DNA of 10,401 bases from an uncultured Limnohabitans sp. (GTDB lineage: Bacteria; Pseudomonadota; Gammaproteobacteria; Burkholderiales; Burkholderiaceae_C): positions 1 through 10,401 of the forward strand of contig CALEYZ010000061.1 of the NCBI GenBank assembly GCA_937928195.1, given 5' to 3'. Position numbers and translations under genes: made by a program. The notes beneath the pieces were generated by a model. That model saw only the letters and a list, made by a program, of their open reading frames with translations, did no database searches and had not been told where the DNA came from. Positions 1 through 5,097 of the stretch are shown here, piece by piece; within the stretch, counting starts at the first letter, position 1, and every line of letters starts with the position of its first letter.

Positions 1-238
1 ATCTGATATCGGCCGCTCCAATCGCGCGAGGTCTTGCGATCCCCCGCTTTCATCCGTAGATCGTATGCGGTATTAGCGTAATTTTCACTACGTTATCCCC
101 CACGACTGGGCACGTTCCGATATATTACTCACCCGTTCGCCACTCGCCACCAGACCGAAGTCCGTGCTGCCGTTCGACTTGCATGTGTAAAGCATTCCGC
201 CAGCGTTCAATCTGAGCCAGGATCAAACTCTATAGTTC
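1..238 (-). rRNA. 16S ribosomal RNA, 5' part (partial)
   Basis: The reverse complement contains the universal 5' 16S sequence AGAGTTTGATCCTGGCTCAG, followed by ATTGAACGCTGGCGG and the expected helices up to about position 238 of the gene, where the window ends. The mature 5' end is set at 238 by counting back 7 nt from the A that corresponds to E. coli position 8. The ATTGAACGCTGGCGG-AATGC stretch and the variable region 1/2 text look like Burkholderiales, probably Comamonadaceae. Only about 15% of the gene is present. The operon continues leftwards out of the window. Confidence 0.98.
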
Positions 239-254
239 GATCTTGAATTTTTTC

Positions 255-266
255 GCTCTTTCGAGC
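255..266 (-). repeat. 4-bp hairpin in leader next to 16S
   Basis: GCTC-TTTC-GAGC is a perfect short inverted repeat 17 nt upstream of the 16S 5' end. It probably belongs to the leader structure involved in 16S processing. It is short, so the call is weak. Confidence 0.3.
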
Positions 267-285
267 AACTCATAAAAACGGAATT

Positions 286-302
286 GAAGTGAACTTCACT
301 TC
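286..302 (-). repeat. 17-nt perfect palindrome GAAGTGAAcTTCACTTC in the rRNA leader
   Basis: Two 8-nt arms (286-293 and 295-302) are exact reverse complements around one central base. As RNA the loop would have to open a few pairs. It is not followed by a T-run in either direction, so it is not a terminator. It lies in the part of the leader that in other rrn operons forms the 16S processing stalk. Confidence 0.5.
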
Positions 303-390
303 TATTCTCATGAGCGTTTGTAAGTCAATTAAGACTTAGTTCCGTAGAACTTGGCAATCGCCATCAAACGCCCACGCTTATCGGCTGTAT

Positions 391-404
391 ATTTTTAAAG
401 ATCT
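391..404 (-). promoter_or_regulatory. boxA-like antitermination element of the rRNA leader
   Basis: The minus strand reads AGATCTTTAAAAAT, sharing the TCTTTAA core of the rrn boxA element (E. coli TGCTCTTTAACA). It lies about 153 nt before the 16S 5' end and about 65 nt after the predicted proximal start point, a normal location. Known role of the family: binding of NusB/S10 to keep rRNA transcription resistant to termination. The call rests on motif and position only. Confidence 0.65.
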
Positions 405-407
405 CTT

Positions 408-444
408 GCAAACAATTTCAGACATAAGTCTTTGTTGTTTTTGC
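408..444 (-). repeat. Imperfect hairpin just upstream of boxA in the rRNA leader
   Basis: The arms GCAAA (408-412) and TTTGC (440-444) close a stem that is interrupted and then topped by the perfect stem AGAC/GTCT (420-423 and 428-431) with an ATAA loop. The position immediately upstream of boxA in the transcript is where boxB-type hairpins occur in rrn leaders, but the sequence is not diagnostic. Confidence 0.35.
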
Positions 445-450
445 ATCACT

Positions 451-464
451 CGCTGCGATCAGCG
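451..464 (-). repeat. Short perfect hairpin at the start of the P2 transcript (boxB-like)
   Basis: CGCTG (451-455) and CAGCG (460-464) form a 5-bp stem with a 4-nt loop. In the minus-strand transcript this starts a few nucleotides after the predicted P2 start point. One arm overlaps the 10-nt block that is repeated downstream of P1, but the hairpin itself is not reproduced at P1. It may be a boxB-like or 5'-stabilising structure; function is not established. Confidence 0.35.
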
Positions 465-473
465 AAGCCTTGC

Positions 474-536
474 AGTATAGCACGCATTTTTTGCCTGCTT
501 TGAAAAAATTTTCATATTTTTGAAAATTTTTTCAAA
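474..536 (-). promoter_or_regulatory. rRNA operon promoter P2 (proximal) with UP-like AT tract
   Basis: On the minus strand the -10 hexamer TATACT (474-479) is preceded by TGC, making an extended -10. The best -35 candidates are weak (TTCAAA at 499-504 with a 19-nt gap, or TCAAAG with 18 nt). Upstream, 499-536 is almost pure A/T and forms a perfect inverted repeat of 16-nt arms, resembling an UP element for the RNA polymerase alpha subunit. The predicted start is near 467, about 230 nt before the 16S gene. The block GGCTTCGCTG starts 5 bp downstream of the -10, the same as at P1. This is the best-supported promoter in the window, from position and motif together. Confidence 0.75.
499..536. 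repeat. Perfect 16-bp-arm inverted repeat of A/T sequence in the P2 UP region
   Basis: Arm 499-514 (TTTGAAAAAATTTTCA) is the exact reverse complement of arm 521-536, with a 6-nt spacer TATTTT. The arms consist of A- and T-tracts, so the DNA is probably intrinsically curved. The first 15 nt of the arm occur again as a direct copy at 710-724, in the upstream region of P1 and overlapping the uup promoter. Confidence 0.85.
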
Positions 537-567
537 CCGCTTGAGATCGTTGCAAGCCTTCAGGCTA

Positions 568-592
568 CAACAAAGTCTTGCGGACTTTGTTG
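568..592. repeat. Perfect 10-bp stem inverted repeat between the two rRNA promoters
   Basis: CAACAAAGTC (568-577) and GACTTTGTTG (583-592) are exact reverse complements with a 5-nt spacer TTGCG. It lies between P1 and P2, so it would be a strong hairpin only in the longer P1 transcript. Neither flank has a T-run in the direction of transcription, so a canonical Rho-independent terminator is unlikely. It may be a protein-binding site or a leader RNA structure. Confidence 0.7.
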
Positions 593-675
593 ATAAAAAT
601 CAGCTGCTACACATCTGACTCCTATCACCTCACTATTTACTCGTTGTAAACAACTATTCAGCAGCGAAGCCCTCG

Positions 676-724
676 ACTATAACACTACTTTTTAGGTCCG
701 CGCAAGTCTTTTGAAAAAATTTTC
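676..724 (-). promoter_or_regulatory. rRNA operon promoter P1 (distal), tandem with P2
   Basis: The minus strand reads TTGCGC (-35, 700-705), 18 nt, TATAGT (-10, 676-681) with TGT just upstream, again an extended -10. The AT block 710-724 lies directly upstream of the -35 as an UP-like element and is identical over 15 nt to an arm at P2. The 10-nt block GGCTTCGCTG (662-671) lies 5 bp after the -10, exactly as at P2 (460-469); both elements are offset by 202 bp. Shared sequence at matched positions is the main evidence that this is a true second promoter. The predicted start is near 669. Confidence 0.6.
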
Positions 725-740
725 TAGCGTCATTGATAAT
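711..740 (+). promoter_or_regulatory. Candidate sigma70 promoter of uup, giving a leaderless mRNA
   Basis: TTGAAA (711-716) and GATAAT (735-740) are each 5/6 matches to the -35 and -10 consensus, with an 18-bp gap. A start 6-7 nt after the -10 falls at 746-747, and 747 is the A of the uup ATG. No good Shine-Dalgarno sequence precedes that ATG, which fits a leaderless message. The -35 overlaps the UP-like tract of the divergent rRNA promoter P1, so the two could compete or share factors. This is an inference from motifs. Confidence 0.45.
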
Positions 741-746
741 GAGCCA

Positions 747-2732
747 ATGGCTTTAATCACTTTATTAGACGCTTCACTGGCTTATGGCCATGTCGCACTC
801 TTGGATCATGCAGACTTTGCGCTCGAGACATCTGAACGCATTGGTCTGATTGGCCGTAATGGCACAGGCAAATCATCCTTTCTCAAAATACTCGCAGGCA
901 TGGAGCACGCAGATGACGGCAACATGCATGTGCAGCAGGGTGTACGCATTGCGTATGTTGCGCAAGAGCCGTTGCTTGAGCCTGGTGATTCTATTTTCGA
1001 GTCCGTGCAACGTGGGCTGGCCCCCGTCATGAAGCTCATCGACGATTACAGCAATTGCGTGGGCGACCTTGACACATTGCAGAGTCAAATTGAATCACTG
1101 GACGGTTGGGGTTGGGAGCAACGGGTTGATGAAACATTACACCGACTGCATTTAGATCCTTCCGCGAAGATTGGCACTCTGTCGGGCGGTAATCGAAAGC
1201 GCGTCGCATTGGCTCAGGCATTGGTAACCCGTCCCGATGTTCTCTTATTAGATGAACCTACCAATCACTTGGACCTAGACTCCATCTCTTGGCTTGAGCA
1301 ATTGCTGATTGATTTCAAAGGCAGCGTTGTTGCCATCACGCACGATCGCGCATTCTTGGACCGTATCGCCACCTGCATTGTTGAGCTGGACCGCGGACGC
1401 CTCAGGAGTTATCCAGGCAACTTTGCGCAATACCAAATCAACAAAGAAGAACAACTGGCACAAGAGGCTGTCATCAGCGCTAAGGCAGATAAGCTGTTAG
1501 CGCAAGAAGAGATATGGATTCGCAAAGGCGTAGAAGCCCGTCGCACTCGCAGCCAAAGCCGCATTGTGCGACTGGAAAATTTGCGCGCGACGCGCAGCGC
1601 ACGCAGAGAACAAGTGGGTCGCGTACGCATGGAAGTGGCGTCTGGCGCGCCCAGCGGCAAATTGGTTGCTGAGCTTACCGATGTTTGCAAAGCTTTTACC
1701 GCGCCAGAAGGTGACGTGAAGGTGATTGTGAAAGACTTTACCGCAACCCTGCTTCGCGGTGACAAGATCGGTTTACTGGGGTCCAATGGCGCTGGAAAAA
1801 CAACGCTTCTGAAGATGATATTGGGCGAGCTTGAGGCCGACAGCGGGACCATCCGTCAAGGTGCCAATTTGCAGGTCGCTTATTTTGATCAAATGAGAAA
1901 CGCATTGGATCTTGAGGCTTCGCTTGAAGACTTCATCAGCCCAGGCAGCGAGTGGATTGAGATTGGCAACAAGCGCCAACACGTGAAAAGCTATTTAGGT
2001 GACTTCTTGTTTTCACCTGCACGTGCAACATCGCCCGTGAAATCCTTGTCTGGTGGAGAACGCAATCGCTTGTTGCTGGCAAGACTGTTTGCACGTCCCG
2101 CCAATGTTTTAGTGCTGGATGAACCGACCAACGATTTGGACATCGACACCTTAGAGCTGCTAGAAGAGTTGCTGCAGGACTATGAAGGCACCGTGTTTTT
2201 GGTGAGCCATGATCGCGCCTTCATGGACAACGTGGTGACCAGCATCATTGCTTGCGAAGCAACCGATGAGAATCCCGGTTTTTGGCGAGAGTACGAGGGT
2301 TCTGTGCAAGATTGGCTGACACAATCACAGCGAAGTCAAGCAATACAAGCGCAAAACAAAGCCGCAGCGGCAAAACAAGTCGGGGCAACTCTGGGTACCC
2401 CAAGCGCGACAGCATCTGCAAAAGCCGCGACAACATCCGCGGTGGCGACAACGACAGTCCCGAAAAGTAACAATGTCAAGTCAAGCACGTTGGTCGCAGC
2501 AAGCGTCAAGAGCTCGACCAAACTGAGCTACAAAGAACAGCGTGAACTGGATGGGCTACCTGGACTGATTGAGTCACTTGAAGAAGAGCAAAAGAAAATT
2601 AGATTGGCACTGGAAGACAGCACCTTGTTTTCAAAAGACCCCGCTCAAGCAACTGCCTTTTATGCACGTGATGCCGAAATCGACGCTGAGTTAATGCAAG
2701 CACTCGAACGCTGGGAAATATTGAGCGCATGA
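747..2732 (+). CDS. uup: ABC-F family ATPase Uup
   Basis: A 661-aa soluble protein with two tandem ABC ATPase domains and no membrane segments, the ABC-F layout. Domain 1 has Walker A GRNGTGKSS (36-44), signature LSGGN (145-149), Walker B with DEPTNHLD (169-176) and switch His199. Domain 2 has GSNGAGKTT (345-353), LSGGE (434-438), DEPTNDLD (458-465) and His488. The basic inter-domain linker lies around 230-295. A low-complexity Ala/Thr/Ser/Lys stretch (about 535-592) precedes a charged coiled-coil C-terminal domain (about 596-661), typical of Uup. ABC-F proteins bind the ribosomal E site, and Uup is linked to ribosome assembly/translation and to suppression of transposon excision. The start at 747 is preferred over an in-frame TTG at 711 because the protein then begins MALITLLDAS like its relatives, and 711 lies in the promoter. 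It sits back to back with an rRNA operon. Confidence 0.95.
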   Translation: MALITLLDASLAYGHVALLDHADFALETSERIGLIGRNGTGKSSFLKILAGMEHADDGNMHVQQGVRIAYVAQEPLLEPGDSIFESVQRGLAPVMKLIDDYSNCVGDLDTLQSQIESLDGWGWEQRVDETLHRLHLDPSAKIGTLSGGNRKRVALAQALVTRPDVLLLDEPTNHLDLDSISWLEQLLIDFKGSVVAITHDRAFLDRIATCIVELDRGRLRSYPGNFAQYQINKEEQLAQEAVISAKADKLLAQEEIWIRKGVEARRTRSQSRIVRLENLRATRSARREQVGRVRMEVASGAPSGKLVAELTDVCKAFTAPEGDVKVIVKDFTATLLRGDKIGLLGSNGAGKTTLLKMILGELEADSGTIRQGANLQVAYFDQMRNALDLEASLEDFISPGSEWIEIGNKRQHVKSYLGDFLFSPARATSPVKSLSGGERNRLLLARLFARPANVLVLDEPTNDLDIDTLELLEELLQDYEGTVFLVSHDRAFMDNVVTSIIACEATDENPGFWREYEGSVQDWLTQSQRSQAIQAQNKAAAAKQVGATLGTPSATASAKAATTSAVATTTVPKSNNVKSSTLVAASVKSSTKLSYKEQRELDGLPGLIESLEEEQKKIRLALEDSTLFSKDPAQATAFYARDAEIDAELMQALERWEILSA

Positions 2733-3346
2733 ATTTCTCGTTAAATTCAGAAGAACTAACGGCATTGTTGGTCCTGTCCACTGCCGCCAGCTTCACGCCA
2801 GGGCCTAACACCACATTGTCAACGGCACTGGCTGCCAACCATGGCATGCGCGTAGCGATGAAATTCATTTTGGCTGTGCCAATCGGATGGGGCTTGCTAC
2901 TTGGGATCTGCATGGCAGGCTTAGGGCACTTGGTGTTGGCATTGCCGGCATTGCGATGGGTGATCATGGGCGGCGGCACTCTGTATTTGTTGTGGATGTC
3001 GCATCGTCTTTGGGGCACAAGGGAGTTCGCCAGCGCGAATGAAGACCGATTGAACATCACATTCTTTCAAGGGATCGTGGTTCAATTTTTGAACATCAAA
3101 GCTTGGATGCTTGCGCTGTCAGTGGTTGCGGGCTGGGTCGCCGGCAAAGAGGATGCAATGGCTCGCAGCATGGTACTGCTGCCCATCATGATGGGCTTTG
3201 GTTTGGTTAGCAATCTAACCTATGCCGCCATTGGCAGCTTGTTGAGACTTTGGCTGACACAAGGCTCGCGTCTGTTGGTATTCAATCGCTGCATGTCCAC
3301 AGCCCTGCTCTTCACTGCCATTTGGATGTTCAAAACCAGTCTTTAA
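2729..3346 (+). CDS. LysE/RhtB-family amino acid exporter
   Basis: A 205-aa hydrophobic protein with about six predicted membrane segments (roughly 10-23, 42-68, 70-92, 112-138, 148-170 and 184-201), the size and topology of LysE/RhtB translocators, which export amino acids or derivatives using the proton motive force. The family hallmark PGP lies at 24-26 in the first helix, followed by a Gly at 39. The second conserved spot, usually an N-P-K in helix 4, reads NIKAW (122-126), so the proline is replaced. The ATG overlaps the uup stop as ATGA, indicating translational coupling and a shared transcript. The substrate cannot be told from sequence. Confidence 0.9.
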   Translation: MNFSLNSEELTALLVLSTAASFTPGPNTTLSTALAANHGMRVAMKFILAVPIGWGLLLGICMAGLGHLVLALPALRWVIMGGGTLYLLWMSHRLWGTREFASANEDRLNITFFQGIVVQFLNIKAWMLALSVVAGWVAGKEDAMARSMVLLPIMMGFGLVSNLTYAAIGSLLRLWLTQGSRLLVFNRCMSTALLFTAIWMFKTSL

Positions 3347-3348
3347 AA

Positions 3349-3361
3349 GGGGGGTTTCATG
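3349..3361 (+). promoter_or_regulatory. Ribosome binding site (six-G run) deciding the phzF-like start
   Basis: AAAAGGGGGG (3345-3354) lies 4 nt before the ATG at 3359 and is a clear Shine-Dalgarno sequence. The run of six G is unusual as a ribosome binding site because such tracts are prone to length change. Confidence 0.7.
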
Positions 3362-4312
3362 CGCTCACGACCTTTCAAACAAATCGATGTTTTCACATCT
3401 GTCGCCTATTTGGGCAATCCTGTTGCTGTAGTCTTGGACGGCACAGGCCTCAGTGACACCAGCATGCAAAGTTTCGCCCGCTGGACACAACTGAGTGAAA
3501 CAACTTTTCTTTTCCCCCCCACGCCTGAAGCCCAAGCGCAAGGCGCTGATTACAAATTGCGCATTTTTACGCCTGGCGGCGAGTTGCCGTTTGCGGGACA
3601 CCCCACCTTGGGCAGCGCAAGGGCTTGGCTGCAGGCCGGCGGCAAAGCCCAAAATGCCGGCGTGATTGTGCAAGAGTGTGGCGTGGGGTTGGTACGAATC
3701 GAGCAACACCAAAATCGATGGGCATTTGCTGCCCCCCCTTTGCAACAACGCAACATCCCCAAGGACATGATGCCAGCGCTGTTGGAGGCGCTGGGCATTG
3801 GTGCACACCAGGTCTGCGCCAGTCAAATTTTGCACAATGGGCCTGAATGGTGGTCATTTTTATTGGACTCGGCAGAAACTGTGCGCGACATGGCGCCTGA
3901 TCACATGGCACTGAAACAATTGGGCATCAAAGTGGGTGTTGCCGCATTGACAGAAGTCCATGATCTCAATGCCCCGATGTTGATCTCGCGGAGCAATCGA
4001 GAGTCACGAGCATTTGTGGGCAGAACCGCCATGCCATCCGACTTGAGCATGGTAGATGTCGACGCGAATTTGGTCGTGCGCGCATTTGCCGCAGCCATTG
4101 GTGTACCAGAAGACCCTGTCACCGGCAGCTTGAACGCATCGTTGGCGCAATGGCTCATTGGCTCTCAAACAATTGCAGCAACGTACGTTGCAAGTCAAGG
4201 CGGCGCACTCGGCCGCAAGGGGCGGGTGTACATTCAACAAGATTTGCAGGGCCAAGTATGGGTCGGTGGCGACACCGTGGTCTGCATCGAAGGTCAAGTA
4301 GCATTAGACTGA
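3359..4312 (+). CDS. PhzF-family isomerase/epimerase-like protein
   Basis: A 317-aa protein of the PhzF (phenazine biosynthesis-like, diaminopimelate-epimerase fold) family, slightly longer than the usual 260-300 aa. Conserved elements are QIDVFTSVAYLGNPVAVV (8-25), LSETTF (45-50) with Glu47 at the place of the catalytic Glu45 of Pseudomonas PhzF, the GGELPFAGHPTLGSA phosphate/substrate loop (73-87), and EDPVTGSLNASLAQWL (251-266) in the second half. Family members catalyse proton shifts or epimerisation without cofactor. No phenazine genes are nearby, so phenazine synthesis is not suggested and the substrate is unknown. It starts 12 bp after the exporter gene, probably in the same operon. 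The gene has two runs of seven C (3514-3520 and 3732-3738); the frame is intact. Confidence 0.9.
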   Translation: MRSRPFKQIDVFTSVAYLGNPVAVVLDGTGLSDTSMQSFARWTQLSETTFLFPPTPEAQAQGADYKLRIFTPGGELPFAGHPTLGSARAWLQAGGKAQNAGVIVQECGVGLVRIEQHQNRWAFAAPPLQQRNIPKDMMPALLEALGIGAHQVCASQILHNGPEWWSFLLDSAETVRDMAPDHMALKQLGIKVGVAALTEVHDLNAPMLISRSNRESRAFVGRTAMPSDLSMVDVDANLVVRAFAAAIGVPEDPVTGSLNASLAQWLIGSQTIAATYVASQGGALGRKGRVYIQQDLQGQVWVGGDTVVCIEGQVALD

Positions 4313-4317
4313 ACACC

Positions 4318-5004
4318 ATGGGACAACTGATTTTGGTGCGCCACGGACAAGCATCGTTTGGCGCGGATGATTACGATCAATTAAGTGACTTAGGCAAACG
4401 CCAGAGTGTTCGCTTGGGTGCTTATTGGAAACAAGCGTCAGCACATGCACCTGACGCTTTGGCATTTGATGCCGTGCTGATGGGCAGTCTCAAACGACAT
4501 CGCCAAACCTGGGAGGGCATTGCAGAAGGTTCAGGCCTTAACTTAGCACCCGAAGTTTGGCCAGGACTGAACGAATACGACAGCCATGCATTGATTGAAA
4601 CAATTCACCCTATGCCATTGGCCAAACCCGATACGCCAGAGATGTACAAGCATCACTTTCGGTTGCTGAGAACCGCATTGCAAAAATGGATGGCAGGTGA
4701 AACGCACCCCCAAGGCATGCCAAGTTACGCGGAATTTTCGCAAGGCATTCAAGATGTACTGCAACACGTCCGCACACATTACCAAGGTCGAGTGCTCTTG
4801 GTATCAAGTGGCGGCCCTATTTCGACCGCGTTAGGCCAAGTGCTCGGTGCGCCTGCCGACACCACCATTGAATTGAATTTGCGAATTCGAAACACGGCGC
4901 TGACAGAGTTCATTTACACGCCTTCACGGCACATGCTGCTGTCTTATAACAACCTGCCTCACTTGGATGATGCTGTGCATCAAAAATGGGTGACTTTCGC
5001 TTGA
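4318..5004 (+). CDS. Histidine-phosphatase-family (phosphoglycerate mutase-like) protein
   Basis: A 228-aa protein. The N-terminus has the LVRHGQA motif with Arg8 and phospho-acceptor His9. An LKRHRQT segment (59-65) fits the second arginine region, and Glu86 in NEYD is the likely proton donor. The usual second catalytic histidine (VSHGG in many members) is replaced: the text is LVSSGGPIS (161-169), with Ser164 at that place. I recall a similar SSGGPIS text in relatives from the same bacterial family, so this may be a subfamily trait rather than a lesion. The start at 4318 is chosen because the motif begins there; an upstream in-frame ATG at 4150 would overlap the phzF-like gene. It begins 5 bp after the preceding stop, without an obvious ribosome binding site, suggesting translational coupling. 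Substrate unknown. Confidence 0.9.
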   Translation: MGQLILVRHGQASFGADDYDQLSDLGKRQSVRLGAYWKQASAHAPDALAFDAVLMGSLKRHRQTWEGIAEGSGLNLAPEVWPGLNEYDSHALIETIHPMPLAKPDTPEMYKHHFRLLRTALQKWMAGETHPQGMPSYAEFSQGIQDVLQHVRTHYQGRVLLVSSGGPISTALGQVLGAPADTTIELNLRIRNTALTEFIYTPSRHMLLSYNNLPHLDDAVHQKWVTFA

Positions 5005-5097
5005 AGGTCAAGCCCAAACAGCCGTCCCGAACCTGACCACTGGCAAGTGCGTGGACAGTGTTTCTCCTAATAAGGCAAGGCGGATTTTCTTGTCAAA
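5005..5097. other. 93-bp spacer before the transglutaminase-like gene
   Basis: I see no convincing terminator (no stem followed by a T-run) and no good promoter pair. AAGGCAAGGCGG (5073-5084) contains purine-rich text that could serve as a weak and rather distant ribosome binding site for the ATG at 5098. The following gene may therefore be read through from the upstream cluster or have its own undetected promoter. Confidence 0.4.

Larger units (their letters stand above)
239..467 (-). other. rRNA operon leader (transcribed spacer before 16S)
   Basis: This is the stretch between the predicted proximal promoter start point and the mature 16S 5' end. It contains no plausible gene on either strand. 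On the minus strand it carries a small hairpin near its start, an imperfect longer hairpin (408-444), a boxA-like antitermination element and several short perfect inverted repeats close to the 16S end. This is the usual architecture of an rrn leader, in which the boxA site recruits the Nus antitermination complex and the distal part pairs with the 16S 3' flank for RNase III processing. The 3' flank is outside the window, so that pairing cannot be checked. Confidence 0.8.

Noticed and set aside
568..592. Rho-independent terminator upstream of uup or the rRNA operon
   Set aside because: The stem is good but no T-run follows it in either direction.
678..683. TATAAC on the plus strand as a uup -10 element
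   Set aside because: It is the reverse reading of the rRNA P1 -10 region and has no -35 match at the correct spacing; the 711-740 pair is better.
711..746. TTG start giving uup 12 extra residues
   Set aside because: The protein from 747 begins exactly as Uup proteins do, and 711 lies in the predicted -35 element with no ribosome binding site.
3359..4312. Phenazine biosynthesis role for the PhzF-like protein
   Set aside because: None of the other phenazine genes is nearby, and the PhzF family is broad with many unrelated members.
4150..4317. 56-residue N-terminal extension of the histidine-phosphatase-family protein
   Set aside because: It would overlap the phzF-like coding region in another frame, the residues are Arg/Ser-rich as expected of shadow translation, and the family motif starts right after the ATG at 4318.
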